Part shown: positions 15,880 to 25,213 of the stretch, piece by piece
Position numbering within the stretch: position 1 is the stretch's first letter
Layout: the number at the start of each line of letters is the position of its first letter
DNA from: CAZVFX01 sp964626565
GTDB taxonomy: Bacteria > Myxococcota_A > UBA9042 > CAIXZC01
Direction of reading: 5' to 3'
NCBI GenBank assembly: GCA_964626565.1
Contig: CAZVFX010000024.1
Span: 1-64,000, forward strand
Length of the DNA: 64,000 nucleotides
Program-made: the position numbers and the translations under genes
The notes under the pieces: generated by a model
Told to the model about the DNA's origin: nothing
Seen by the model: the letters and a program-made list of their open reading frames with translations, nothing else
The model's database searches: none

Positions 15880-18800
15880 TTAGTCTCTTACGGAACGGAA
15901 GCGTATCCCGAGGAACAACGCCAGCACCAACACCAGCAACAGGTTGGCTCCGCCGGTGGACACGGGCGGGGTGGTGGCGCAACTGCACCCGCCTCCGCCG
16001 CCGCCGCCATCGCCGCAACCGGGCAGGTTCTGATCTTCCACACACTGCCCGAAGAACAGCTTGTAGCAGGGCGGGCAGGTCTTGGGCGGGGTGCCGGTAT
16101 CCGGAACAGGCGTACCGCCGGTATCGTCCTCGGGTTGAACCGTCTCGGGTTGGTCCGTGATATCCTTGTCGTCACCGTCCGGGGTAACTACTTCCTCAGG
16201 CAGTTCGACACACATGTTGTCCGCGCAGGTCTCCCCATCTGGGCAAGTACCGCAGTCCTGGCCCTCGTTCTCCCCGCACTCAAGACCGATGCACTTGTCA
16301 TCTTCGGGCAGCTTCTCGCAGACGTTGCCTGCGTTGCAGAACTCATCGATGGAACAGATGCCGCAGGAACCGCAACTGACGCACTTCTCGGTACCCCAGT
16401 TACACACCGTGCCCTCGGGACATTCACCGTATTTGCCGCAGTCCTCTTCGCCCTTTTCCAAGCAGCCGCCGAAGCAGAGCCCATCGGAGTTGCAATCTCC
16501 GCAACCGGTGGGGCCGCACTGTTTGCCGAAGCAGTTGGCCGTGGGCTCGCACACTGCATCGCACACAAACCCGGCCGCCTCGTTGCATACCAGCGGAGCA
16601 GGACAGATTCCGCACATCCCGCCGCAGCCATTATCCCCGCACTCCTTGCCGGAGCAGTTGGGTACGCACGGCTCACACACGTAGATCTCGTCGCCGTCAT
16701 CCAGCGAGGTATCGCAGATCCAACCCACCGGGCAGGTTCCGCAGGATTCGCACTGCACGCATTGGTGGGTCGTCGCGTTGCAAAGCTGGCCCAACGCCTG
16801 GTCGCAATCGCTATCTTTCTGGCAGGGCCCGAGGCCTGCTTCCAGGCAGCCCGCCGGGCAATCCTTGGGCCCGCACTCCATGGGCACGACGCCGGCAGGA
16901 GGAACCATGCAGGAAGCATCACACGCGACGCAGGTACCATCCAGCGGGCTTTCAGGTTCGTCGACACAGACCACTCCTTCCGGGCACATACCGCACCCGT
17001 TGATGTTGCCGCAACTGTCCGGACCGCATTCCTTGATCATGCCGAACGAGTTGATGCAGTTGGGCACACACGGCTCACACTGGAAGTAGTAGACATCGCC
17101 GTCATTGGGGTCTTCGTCACACGCAAAGCCGGGCATACAAGGTTGGCCACACTCGCCGCCACAACCGTCACCGCCGCACTGCTTCGGCGTCCCGTCGTCC
17201 TTCAAGCAATTGGGCTGGCACATCTCACAGACGTTGGTTTCAGGGTCGATGTCTATTTCCATGTCGCACGACAATCCCTCCTCGCAGCCGTTATTGGGGC
17301 CGTCGCCGCACACCGGGCAGCCATCGGAAGGGGGCCCGCACTCAACACCGACACAGGAGCAGGTGTCTTCTACGCAAATATATCCGGTGCTGCAGTAGAA
17401 GCCGGGGGGACAGGCGCCGCAAACTCCCTGGCCCATGCATTCCCCGTCAACACCGGGGCACTCGTCCCAACCGCACTGCTTGTAGGCCATGTAGGTCGGC
17501 GGCACCAGACATTGGGGCGAGCATTGAGGTACGCACATCCCGTTCTGGCAGTACCAGTTCATGGGACACTCGCCGCAGTCTCCGCCGCAGCCGTCATCTC
17601 CGCACTCTTTCCCGGCGCAGTTGGAAGGGCACTGTTCGGGCATCACACAGATGCCGGGCGGGTCCTGACAGACCATTCCGTCGGCGCAAGTACCGCAACT
17701 CCCGCAACAGTAATCGGTTCCGCACATTTTGCCCTGGCAGGCGGGGAAACAGGGAGGGGTGCACTGGCCGGCATCGTTACATGACAGACCTGCGGCACAC
17801 TCGCCGCAGCTGCCGCCACAGCCGTCGTCACCGCACATTTTGCCTGTACAGTTGGGCGGACAGTAGGTCTTGCATTTGCCCGACGCCTCATCACACGTGG
17901 ACCCGGGAGGGCAGAAGCCGCAGAACCAACCGCAGCCGTCGGGGCCGCATTCCTTCTTGTCACAACTGGGTACACACACGCCTTCAACGCACGCTCCGTC
18001 CACGCAACCGGTGTTCTCGGGGCAGACGCCACAGCTACCGCCGCAGCCGTCGCTGCCACATTCCACACCAGTGCAATCCGGCTCGCACGGTGGCGGATAA
18101 CACTTGCCGAACACGTTGCACAGGTGGTCGCCGGGGCAAACACCGCAAGCATCGGGCTCTTCCAGGCAGCCACCGTTGCCACAGTCCTTGCCCGCACAGT
18201 TAGGCTGGCACGGCGGGGGTACGCACTGGCTCCCCTCGCACTCCCAACCACCGAGACATACGCCGCACTTACCGCCGCAGCCGTCACCACCGCACTCTTT
18301 CCCTGCACAGTTGGGAACGCACGGTTGGCAACCCGGATCTTCGCACTGCTCAAAGCACAGGGCCGCGCAGATTGAATCCCACTTATTGGTGCAGCAGAAC
18401 GAATCAAGCTCACACACACACAACTCGCATGCACAACCGGCACATCCCGGCGTGGATGAAGGAGTGCAGCCGTCCTTACTGCCGCAACCGTCACATTCGT
18501 GACACTTTTCAACGCAAATCGGGTCCCAGGACTGAGCGCAGCAGAACGGATCCGCCGCGCAGACACAATCTTCGCATTCACAACCACAGCACCCAGCCTG
18601 GGCATCGGCCCGAGCGCACCCGTCGGAGAAGCAGGAATACGGGTGCTCACAACTGGGGTCACCCTTCGGTGCGGTGCCGCAGCCGTAGGCTCCGGCTGAC
18701 GACTTCCAGCCACAAGCCGGCGTGGACGCGCAAGACGCCTCGCACAGCACTCCCCCCTCGCACCAGCGCACAGAATTGTCGCCGGTGCAGCAGCCGGCGT

Positions 18801-18924
18801 CGCTGACGCCGAGACAATCGTCCGCCACCTTAGTGCCGGACGAGCAGGGGTTGGACCCGTTGAAGGTGCCAGCCTGAATGATAAGCGCAAGAACTATGGT
18901 CAAGACCTGCATGGCTTTCTCCAT
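15880..18924 (-). CDS. Large Cys-rich secreted protein with MYXO-CTERM-like anchor
   Basis: The product has 1014 residues (1010 if it starts at ATG 18912, which has a GGAG site and the better spacing; ATG 18924 gives the signal peptide a Lys). After the signal peptide come many repeats of the type CxGKxCGxDGCGGxCGxCP, with probable disulfides, from about residue 90 to 850. A Pro/Asp/Thr linker, a Gly run and the tail GCSCATTPP plus one hydrophobic helix and RFRSVRD follow. This tail fits the MYXO-CTERM sorting signal known from Myxococcota, which implies surface anchoring. It has its own promoter just downstream of miaA and probably leads a three-gene unit. Confidence 0.8.
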   Translation of the reverse strand: MEKAMQVLTIVLALIIQAGTFNGSNPCSSGTKVADDCLGVSDAGCCTGDNSVRWCEGGVLCEASCASTPACGWKSSAGAYGCGTAPKGDPSCEHPYSCFSDGCARADAQAGCCGCECEDCVCAADPFCCAQSWDPICVEKCHECDGCGSKDGCTPSSTPGCAGCACELCVCELDSFCCTNKWDSICAALCFEQCEDPGCQPCVPNCAGKECGGDGCGGKCGVCLGGWECEGSQCVPPPCQPNCAGKDCGNGGCLEEPDACGVCPGDHLCNVFGKCYPPPCEPDCTGVECGSDGCGGSCGVCPENTGCVDGACVEGVCVPSCDKKECGPDGCGWFCGFCPPGSTCDEASGKCKTYCPPNCTGKMCGDDGCGGSCGECAAGLSCNDAGQCTPPCFPACQGKMCGTDYCCGSCGTCADGMVCQDPPGICVMPEQCPSNCAGKECGDDGCGGDCGECPMNWYCQNGMCVPQCSPQCLVPPTYMAYKQCGWDECPGVDGECMGQGVCGACPPGFYCSTGYICVEDTCSCVGVECGPPSDGCPVCGDGPNNGCEEGLSCDMEIDIDPETNVCEMCQPNCLKDDGTPKQCGGDGCGGECGQPCMPGFACDEDPNDGDVYYFQCEPCVPNCINSFGMIKECGPDSCGNINGCGMCPEGVVCVDEPESPLDGTCVACDASCMVPPAGVVPMECGPKDCPAGCLEAGLGPCQKDSDCDQALGQLCNATTHQCVQCESCGTCPVGWICDTSLDDGDEIYVCEPCVPNCSGKECGDNGCGGMCGICPAPLVCNEAAGFVCDAVCEPTANCFGKQCGPTGCGDCNSDGLCFGGCLEKGEEDCGKYGECPEGTVCNWGTEKCVSCGSCGICSIDEFCNAGNVCEKLPEDDKCIGLECGENEGQDCGTCPDGETCADNMCVELPEEVVTPDGDDKDITDQPETVQPEDDTGGTPVPDTGTPPKTCPPCYKLFFGQCVEDQNLPGCGDGGGGGGGCSCATTPPVSTGGANLLLVLVLALFLGIRFRSVRD

Positions 18925-18940
18925 ACGTATTCGGCTGTAA

Positions 18941-18969
18941 ACGATACCATAAGGCCTTTATCTAAACAA
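18941..18969 (-). promoter_or_regulatory. Possible promoter of the MYXO-CTERM protein gene
   Basis: On the minus strand TTGTTT (18969-18964), a 17-base spacer and TATCGT (18946-18941). The -35 lies inside a small palindrome TAAACAAGTTTA (18963-18974). Confidence 0.45.
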
Positions 18970-19003
18970 GTTTAACCCCATTGTAAGAAAGTGCGGAGTT
19001 GAG

Positions 19004-19996
19004 CTACGGCAGGTGCCGTTGGCAGAAGTCGCCCACCAGCGCGGTGATGCGGCCTTCCTCGGCAGGGGTGAACCAGTGCACTCCCGACTCCTTTCGGAAC
19101 CAGGTTCGCTGTCGCTTGGCGTACCGCCGATGCAGTGCGCAGACCCGCTCTATCGCCGCCCGCTCACCGATTTCGCCCCTGACGTGCGCGGCAACTTCCC
19201 GGTAACCCAGCGCCTTGAACGCGCGTGAGTCGAAGTCGTGGCCCACGGCCAGCAGCCTGCGCACTTCGTCGGCAAAACCAGCTTCGAACATGCCCCGCAC
19301 CCGCGTCACGATACGCCGGTTCAGCTCTTCTTTGGGAAGCTCGAGCCCGATTTTCAGCGCATCGTAGCGAGGCGTACGAAAACGATGCTGCTTCTGATAG
19401 TGAGAAATCGGCTTGCCCGTCTCGTAGTAGACTTCCAGCGCACGGGATGTGCGCTGGCTGTCGTTGGCGCTCACCTTGGCGCCCGTTACGGGGTCGACTT
19501 TCATCAGTTCATTGTGCAACGCCTGGCCGCCCAACTCCTTCATCATGCTGCTAACCTTGTCGCGAACCTGATCGGAGACGTCCGGAATCTCCGCCAGCCC
19601 CAGGGTTAGCGCCCGGATGTATAGACCGGTGCCACCGACAAACATGGGCATCGACTTTCGCTCCAGGATCTCTGCGGCCTTACGGTCCGCCATTTTTACG
19701 TATTCGCCCGCGTTCAGCGGCGACTCCGGCGGACTTATGTCGTAGAGATGGTGCGGCGCCCGAGCGCGTTCGGTGCGGCTCGGTTTCGCGGTGCCTATGT
19801 CGAGGCCGACGTAGAATTGCGACGCATCGCAATTGACGATTTCCAGCGGCAATCCGGTAGCCAGGCCCACCGCCAGGCTGCTCTTGCCCGTGGCCGTCGC
19901 ACCCAGCACGATTACCACCGGTTCCAGGTGGGGATGGCCCGTGCGAGGCCGGCGCCGTTTCCGGCGCTGATATTCTTCTATGTTCTCTTGAACCAT
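19004..19996 (-). CDS. miaA: tRNA dimethylallyltransferase
   Basis: The 330-residue MiaA adds the dimethylallyl group to A37 of tRNAs reading UNN codons. The P-loop GATATGKSSLAV, the segment VNCDASQFYVGLDIGTAKPS and the later GGTGLYIRAL are all present, and length fits the family. The frame could open as far back as 20143, but that region lies inside mutL; ATG 19996 overlaps the last 19 bases of mutL and is the sensible start. It is therefore probably co-transcribed with mutL, an arrangement common in bacteria. Confidence 0.95.
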   Translation of the reverse strand: MVQENIEEYQRRKRRRPRTGHPHLEPVVIVLGATATGKSSLAVGLATGLPLEIVNCDASQFYVGLDIGTAKPSRTERARAPHHLYDISPPESPLNAGEYVKMADRKAAEILERKSMPMFVGGTGLYIRALTLGLAEIPDVSDQVRDKVSSMMKELGGQALHNELMKVDPVTGAKVSANDSQRTSRALEVYYETGKPISHYQKQHRFRTPRYDALKIGLELPKEELNRRIVTRVRGMFEAGFADEVRRLLAVGHDFDSRAFKALGYREVAAHVRGEIGERAAIERVCALHRRYAKRQRTWFRKESGVHWFTPAEEGRITALVGDFCQRHLP

Positions 19997-21774
19997 CTCG
20001 CCACTTCGGATTCGGGAAAAAACACTACCACCGGCCGGCCGTGGGGGCAGTATGCCGCCAGGTCCACGCTGTCCATCTGCCTCAGCAGTTCCAACACCTC
20101 TTCGGGAGCCATGGGGTCGCCCGCCCTCACCGCGGAGTGGCACGCCATGGTAGATATTGTCTTATGGAACAGGGCGGACGGGCCGAGACCCTGATTCTCC
20201 GCCAGTTCGTCCAGCACCGCGAGCAGCGGAGTCTCCGGGCTGCGCTGTCCCAGCAGCACCGGTGCGGCCTTCACCGCCACCGTGTTCCCGCCGAAAGGCT
20301 CCACGTGAAACCCCAGCCGCTCCAGCAACTCCGACTTGGCCTCCGCCTCGGCCACAAGGGAGGGCCCCAGCTCCAGCAGTACGGGCACCAGCAAGGGTTG
20401 GGATGCAACTTTCGAATTCTCGAACTGCTCCTTCAGCCGCTCGAACATCACCCGCTCATGGGCCGCGTGCTGGTCGACCACCACCAGGCGATCACCGCTT
20501 TGCCCCAGGAGAAAACAGTTGGCAAACTGGCCCAGGTACGTCATGCCGGTGAAACCCAGGGCGGGCGCATGTACACCTTCCGCCCCAGCCGCGCCGCGGC
20601 CTTCCCCTTCCGGCGCCAGATGCCCGGGCAGGTCACGCACTTCCCATGTGTAGCGAGCAGAACCTTGCCCGGCCGGGCGAAACTCCAACTCCGGCTCATT
20701 CTCGGGAACCGCACGGCCGCCCCAACCGGAAGGGCCTTCCACCGCGGAGTGGACGTGGCCCGCGGCCAGTTCCTGGCTCACCCAGGGGGTCTCCTCGAGG
20801 GTGAGCCTCACCGCCCGGCTGACGGCAGAGAAAACCTCGTTGGACGCCGCGAACCTCACTTCGTTCTTGGTGGGATGGACGTTCACGTCCAGTTCGCCGG
20901 GCGGCACCGAAATGTTGAGCACCGCACAAGGGTATTCCCCCCGCCCCAGCAAGGTGGAATAGGCTTTCGAAACCGCCTGTATGATCACCTTGTCCCGCAC
21001 AAACCGATTGTTGACGAAGGTGTAGAGCTTGCCAGCGCCGCGGGTCTTGTATTCCGGGTCGGAGATGAAGCCGGAAACCGAGATGCGCCCTTCCAGAAAG
21101 CACTCGTACAGGTGCTTGCAAACCTTTTTGCCCAACACCCCGTAAATACGCCCCATCATGTCGTTTTCGGGCGGTGCGGAGATTACCTTGCGCCCGTCAT
21201 TCACCAACTCGAAGTGAATCAAGTGATTGCACAGCGCTATTTTCTGGACCACCTCGACAATAGCCTTCGCCTCCGTGGCGTCCCTCTTCAAGAACTTGCG
21301 GCGCGCCGGGACGTTATAGAACAACTCGTTGGCCGTCACTTCGGTGCCCGGCGCCATGGCCGCATCCGAAACCGTCAATTCCCCGCTGGACGAGACCTGG
21401 ATCTCGGTGCCCACCGGCTCATCATGGGTGCGGGTCTTCAACGTAAACTTCGACACCGACGCAATGCTGGGCAGCGCCTCGCCGCGGAAGCCGAATGTAC
21501 GGATGTTCCTCAGTTCCTCAATGGAGGTCAATTTGCTGGTGGCGTGCCGCTCCACCGCCATCAGCGCGTCCTCGCGGGTCATGCCGCAGCCGTCGTCAAC
21601 CACCCTGATGAGTCGCTTGCCGCCATCAGCAAACTCCACGACGATGCGCCGGGCTCCCGCATCCATGGAATTCTCCACCAGCTCCTTGACCAGCGACGCC
21701 GGTCGCTCCACAACCTCCCCCGCGGCGATCTGGTTCTTCAGAAAATCAGGCATGACTTTGATTGTCGCGGACAT
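19978..21774 (-). CDS. mutL: DNA mismatch repair protein MutL (endonuclease type)
   Basis: The product has about 598 residues from ATG 21774, which has an AAGGAG site; the longer frame to 22353 only runs antisense through hisB. The N-terminal GHKL ATPase shows QIAAGEVVERP, DDGCGMTREDAL and TFGFRGEALPSI. The C-terminal domain carries the metal-dependent nicking motif DQHAAHERVMFE together with ACHSAVRAGD and CPHGRP. MutL here therefore cuts DNA itself, as in organisms without MutH. It is divergent from hisB. Confidence 0.95.
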   Translation of the reverse strand: MSATIKVMPDFLKNQIAAGEVVERPASLVKELVENSMDAGARRIVVEFADGGKRLIRVVDDGCGMTREDALMAVERHATSKLTSIEELRNIRTFGFRGEALPSIASVSKFTLKTRTHDEPVGTEIQVSSSGELTVSDAAMAPGTEVTANELFYNVPARRKFLKRDATEAKAIVEVVQKIALCNHLIHFELVNDGRKVISAPPENDMMGRIYGVLGKKVCKHLYECFLEGRISVSGFISDPEYKTRGAGKLYTFVNNRFVRDKVIIQAVSKAYSTLLGRGEYPCAVLNISVPPGELDVNVHPTKNEVRFAASNEVFSAVSRAVRLTLEETPWVSQELAAGHVHSAVEGPSGWGGRAVPENEPELEFRPAGQGSARYTWEVRDLPGHLAPEGEGRGAAGAEGVHAPALGFTGMTYLGQFANCFLLGQSGDRLVVVDQHAAHERVMFERLKEQFENSKVASQPLLVPVLLELGPSLVAEAEAKSELLERLGFHVEPFGGNTVAVKAAPVLLGQRSPETPLLAVLDELAENQGLGPSALFHKTISTMACHSAVRAGDPMAPEEVLELLRQMDSVDLAAYCPHGRPVVVFFPESEVARWFKRT

Positions 21775-21786
21775 TGGAAGTACTCC

Positions 21787-21815
21787 TTGCAAGAGCGCAG
21801 GTGAGAAGATAGCAT
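21787..21815 (+). promoter_or_regulatory. Possible hisB promoter
   Basis: TTGCAA, a 17-base spacer and TAGCAT lie in the 87-base gap between the divergent mutL and hisB starts. A weaker minus-strand candidate (TTGTGG, 17 bases, TATCTT) overlaps it for mutL. Confidence 0.4.
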
Positions 21816-21861
21816 AACGTAGGTTTCGCCACAAGCGGCGGAACGAGGAGAAGGTGCCGGC

Positions 21862-22458
21862 ATGAACGGCTTTCGCACCGCCCAGGTAAGGCGTGAGACT
21901 TCCCAGACGCTGGTCGAGGTAGACCTGACCATCGAAGGTTCGGGAAAGTACATGATCGAATCTCCGGTGGGCTTCCTCACTCATATGCTCGAATCGTTCG
22001 CCAAACACGGCCGCTTCGACCTCAACGTCAGCGTCCAGGGAGACCTGGATGTGGACCAGCACCACACTCTGGAGGACACCGGGGCCGCGCTGGGAGATGC
22101 GTTCGAGCAGGCGCTGGGGAATCGCCTCGGCATCAACCGGGCCGGGTGTTTCGTCTTCCCCATGGACGAGGCCGTGGCCTTTGCCGCGGTGGACATCTGC
22201 AAACGGTCGTACCTCAAGTACGACGTGCCGTTCACAGCCGGCGTACTCGGCGGGTTGAACGTCGCTTTGCTCCACGACTTTTTCGAGGCGTTTTCGGCCC
22301 AGCTCAAATGCAACCTGCACATCCATCTGCCCTATGGCCGCAGCGATCATCATAAGGCGGAAGCCGTCTTCAAGGCATGGGGCAAGGCGATGCGCATGGC
22401 TTGCTCTATGGACCCCCGGGACATTCGGGACATGCCTACAGTGAAGGAGATTTTCTAG
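21862..22458 (+). CDS. hisB: Imidazoleglycerol-phosphate dehydratase
   Basis: The 198-residue HisB catalyses dehydration of imidazole glycerol phosphate in histidine biosynthesis. The metal-binding motifs are present: DQHHTLEDTG in the first half and SDHHKAEAVFKA in the second. The phosphate-binding DVPF and HDFFEAF segments are also seen. Length is normal for the monofunctional enzyme. A GAGGAGAAGG site precedes ATG 21862. No other his genes are adjacent, so it is not in a his operon here. Confidence 0.93.
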   Translation: MNGFRTAQVRRETSQTLVEVDLTIEGSGKYMIESPVGFLTHMLESFAKHGRFDLNVSVQGDLDVDQHHTLEDTGAALGDAFEQALGNRLGINRAGCFVFPMDEAVAFAAVDICKRSYLKYDVPFTAGVLGGLNVALLHDFFEAFSAQLKCNLHIHLPYGRSDHHKAEAVFKAWGKAMRMACSMDPRDIRDMPTVKEIF

Positions 22459-22463
22459 GTGAT

Positions 22464-22490
22464 GTCATTCTGAGCAAAGTCGAAGGAGCT
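22464..22490. repeat. Interspersed repeat, copy 5, carrying a ribosome binding site
   Basis: It reads GTCATTCTGAGC on the plus strand through to CGAAGGAGCT and shares the CCTTCGACTT..GCTCAG core (reverse orientation) with the other copies. Its AGGAG lies just before the TTG start at 22495. Confidence 0.6.
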
Positions 22491-22494
22491 CGGA

Positions 22495-24240
22495 TTGAGA
22501 ATTGAACAACCACTGCTTGTTGCCTGCCTGCTGCTGACAGCATGCCTCGCCGAGCCGGCTGACCCCGGTGAGCCGGGGGAAACTGTTGTCATCCTGTTGG
22601 AGTCTGCGCCCCGGGACCTTGACCCGCGAGTAGTTGGAGACGGCCCGTCCACCAAGGTGTCGAAACTGATCTTCTGCTCGTTGACCACCGTGGAAACCGA
22701 GGACCTCGTACCCCGCCTCGAAGCCGCGGAGTCTGTGCGCCCCGCGTGCCCCGAAGGAGACGAGGGTTGCACCCACTGGGTGGTCCGGGTTCGCAAGGGC
22801 ATCTACTGGCATGACGGGGTCGAGGTCGCGGCCGAAGACGTCGTCTTCACCTATCGTTCCATAATCGAGTCGAACCTCGCCTCCCCCTTCCGGGGCCCGT
22901 TGCAGCGAAACATCCGTCGGGTGTGGGAGAAAGACGGCGAGGTGCACTTCCAACTCAACATGCCCATTGCCTCCTTCCCGCTGGATCTCTCCATCGGCCT
23001 GGTGCCCGAACACATCCTGGCTCCCCGCGGCGGCCTGGCGGCTCGCTTCGAAGACGATTACGTGGGCTGCGGACCGTTCCGTTTTGTCTCCCGGTACCGC
23101 GACCAGAAGGTCGTCCTGAAAAGGAACGAGCATTACTTCGAGCCGGTAGGGCCGAAATACGTCGTCGTCCGCACGGTCAACGACGAGGCGACCCGCATCC
23201 TCTCGGTGATGGCGGGTAGCGGGCATATCGTGGTCAACAGCCTCTCTCCGCCCGTGGTGCGGCGCCTGGCCGAGAATCCCGAGGTAACAGTATCGCACCG
23301 CCCCGCAGCCAGCGTCACCTACCTTTCCTTCAATCTGCTGGACCACCGCCTGGCCGACCCGAGAGTGCGAAAAGCGATAGCCCACGGCATCGACCGGGAA
23401 GGCATAGTCCGAGAGCAGTTCCGAGGCATGGCCACCGACGCCACCAGCATCCTCCCCCCAGTCCACTGGGCTTATAACGATAACACCGCCCGCTATCCTT
23501 ACGATCCGAGCAAAGCGAGGGGACTGCTGGACGAGGCAGGGCTGACCCCGGACCCGGAAACCGGCTTTCGCACCAAGGTCAGGTTAAAAGTCACTACTGA
23601 CCGATTCCGGCGCAATATCGGTGCGATTATCGCCCACGGCCTCGCCGAAGTCGGCATTGAGGTGGAGCTCATTCCGTTGGAGCTGTCCACCTTCCTGTCC
23701 GACGTGCGCAAAGGGAACTACGAGATGTACATCCTCCAGGCTCCGGAGGTGCTGGAGCCGGACATTTTGCGCTGGTTCTTCCACTCCCAGGCCGCACCCT
23801 TCCTGGAACCTCTGCCCGAAAAAAGCGCCTACGGCGCGGTCGACCGCCAACTCTTCCCGCCCAAGTTCTCAGAACTGACCGGGCCGTTTGCGAAAGAGTG
23901 TGAAGAACGCTGGTTTCCGCTGGTTCACCGTCAGGCGTTCGAGAGTTTCGTAAGAAAGTCGTTCGGGTTGCCACTGGCACTCGGCAACGGCAACCGCAGC
24001 TTCTTCTTCGACCCCGACCTCGATTGCCTGTTGGACCTCGGGTACAGCACCATGAACCGTGAGCGGCGGTTGGGCTACTACCTGGAGGCTCAGCGCATTA
24101 TCGCGGATGCGATCCCGGTATTGCCTCTATGGCACGAAGACAACGTTGCGGTGATTCGCAACGAACTGGCGGGCTTTCGACTGCTGCCCATTAATCGTTT
24201 CTCACCCGTCTCTAAGGTTGAGATTTGGAAGACGCCATGA
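22495..24240 (+). CDS. Oligopeptide ABC transporter substrate-binding lipoprotein
   Basis: The 581-residue family 5 solute-binding protein (DppA/OppA type) starts at TTG 22495 with AGGAG upstream. The lipobox is LTAC with Cys17, which should anchor it to a membrane facing the periplasm. Typical family features are the start ESAPRDLDPRVV, VRVRKGIYWHDGVEVAAEDV and the late RRLGYYLEAQRIIADAIPVLPLWH. It would capture peptides, possibly murein peptides given the nagZ downstream. Matching permeases lie about 2 kb downstream (26260-28061), separated by five bases-to-gene insertions: thioredoxin, toxin-antitoxin and FHA genes. Confidence 0.88.
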   Translation: MRIEQPLLVACLLLTACLAEPADPGEPGETVVILLESAPRDLDPRVVGDGPSTKVSKLIFCSLTTVETEDLVPRLEAAESVRPACPEGDEGCTHWVVRVRKGIYWHDGVEVAAEDVVFTYRSIIESNLASPFRGPLQRNIRRVWEKDGEVHFQLNMPIASFPLDLSIGLVPEHILAPRGGLAARFEDDYVGCGPFRFVSRYRDQKVVLKRNEHYFEPVGPKYVVVRTVNDEATRILSVMAGSGHIVVNSLSPPVVRRLAENPEVTVSHRPAASVTYLSFNLLDHRLADPRVRKAIAHGIDREGIVREQFRGMATDATSILPPVHWAYNDNTARYPYDPSKARGLLDEAGLTPDPETGFRTKVRLKVTTDRFRRNIGAIIAHGLAEVGIEVELIPLELSTFLSDVRKGNYEMYILQAPEVLEPDILRWFFHSQAAPFLEPLPEKSAYGAVDRQLFPPKFSELTGPFAKECEERWFPLVHRQAFESFVRKSFGLPLALGNGNRSFFFDPDLDCLLDLGYSTMNRERRLGYYLEAQRIIADAIPVLPLWHEDNVAVIRNELAGFRLLPINRFSPVSKVEIWKTP

Positions 24241-24317
24241 GTGGATTCTCACTCTCCGGAGCACCAGATTGTAACCAACGGACCGCTCCCGCACTCCATG
24301 TCTGGGGGAGGTAAGAA

Positions 24318-24830
24318 ATGAAAATAGACAGGCATAAGATAATTCGGCGGGGGTTGGATGTAGCCCTCGTCGCGCTGATTGCGTACGTCGTGTTGTTGAT
24401 GTTCGGAGTGGTGCGGCGCGGGGGGCAGTTTGAAGACGGCACCGCGGCGCCCGACTTCAAGGTGATGTCGGTCACTGACGGCAGTTTTCGTACCCTGGAC
24501 AGCTACAAGGGCAAGACGCTGCTCCTGGATTTCTTTTCTACATCCTGTCCATCATGCAAGCGTGAGCTTCCCGAGATCGAGGAGTTAAAGGAATTAGGCG
24601 GCGACCGGCTGGAGGTGCTGGTAGTGTCAGCGGATCCCCCGGCGCAACTGAGAGCCTACCTCGACGCGCGCCAAAGCCCCTTGACCGGCGTCTACGACCC
24701 CGGCGGCGCGCACCTCAACTACCGGGTCGACACCATCCCCTACCTGGTCCTCATCGACCCCGAAGGAAAGATCCGAGCCGATTACGTCGGCGGTATCCGC
24801 TGGTCCGACATCGAGCCCTGGCTGCCGTAG
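24318..24830 (+). CDS. Membrane-anchored thioredoxin-like protein
   Basis: The 170-residue protein has one N-terminal transmembrane helix (about residues 12-32) followed by a periplasmic thioredoxin fold of the TlpA/ResA type. The active site is STSCPSCKRELP (CPSC). The cis-Pro segment is TIPYLVLIDPEGKI. It probably reduces disulfides on exported proteins. A GGGAGG site precedes ATG 24318. It follows the binding-protein gene by 77 bases, so it may be co-transcribed. Confidence 0.85.
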   Translation: MKIDRHKIIRRGLDVALVALIAYVVLLMFGVVRRGGQFEDGTAAPDFKVMSVTDGSFRTLDSYKGKTLLLDFFSTSCPSCKRELPEIEELKELGGDRLEVLVVSADPPAQLRAYLDARQSPLTGVYDPGGAHLNYRVDTIPYLVLIDPEGKIRADYVGGIRWSDIEPWLP

Positions 24831-24901
24831 GCAGACACGGCACCCAAAACCCAAGGGCACAAATTCCCGCGTGATACCGCGGCTTCACCTGTAGCAGGTA
24901 C

Positions 24902-24938
24902 TTGACACCCCGCTCTGTAAACGTTAACATGTAAACGT
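24902..24938 (+). promoter_or_regulatory. Toxin-antitoxin promoter and operator
   Basis: TTGACA (24902-24907), a 17-base spacer and TAACAT (24925-24930) form a near-consensus promoter. A direct repeat TGTAAACGT occurs at 24916-24924 and 24930-24938, flanking and overlapping the -10. This is where an autoregulating ribbon-helix-helix antitoxin would bind. Confidence 0.65.
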
Positions 24939-24955
24939 AAGAATGGGAGACCATC

Positions 24956-25213
24956 ATGGATGGAGTCTTTTCCGCGCGGGTGAGTGAAGCGGTGGTGCGA
25001 CGCATTGGTGCTCTGGCTCGCCGACTACGTGTATCCAAGAAAGCGATCGTCGAGAGGGCCATCCTCGAGTTGGCTGAGCGGGTGGAAAATGAAGACGAGA
25101 TGGACGTCCTCGACCACACTCACGGCGTTTGGAAGCGAGAGGAAGGGATTGAAGAAACCGTGGCAGAAGCGCGCAAGGCTTTTCGTGACTCCATGACCCG
25201 GCGCCACCGATGA
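24956..25213 (+). CDS. Ribbon-helix-helix antitoxin (VapB-like)
   Basis: The 85-residue protein has an N-terminal ribbon-helix-helix DNA-binding domain (FSARVSEAVVRRIGALARRL, then KKAIVERAILEL) and an acidic C-terminal half that would bind the toxin. It overlaps the PIN toxin gene by 4 bases (ATGA), the standard antitoxin-first layout. Autorepression through the repeat at 24916-24938 is expected. The pair sits between genes of a peptide transporter and has its own promoter. Confidence 0.8.
   Translation: MDGVFSARVSEAVVRRIGALARRLRVSKKAIVERAILELAERVENEDEMDVLDHTHGVWKREEGIEETVAEARKAFRDSMTRRHR

Noticed and set aside
15751..17784. Plus-strand open frame of 677 codons
   Set aside because: It is the antisense of the Cys/Asp-repeat gene at 15880-18924. 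GAC, TGC and GGC codons read backwards give stop-free Val/Ala-rich nonsense without domains.
21775..22353. N-terminal extension of the mutL frame
   Set aside because: It runs antisense through hisB and has no MutL similarity; ATG 21774 with AAGGAG starts the real protein.
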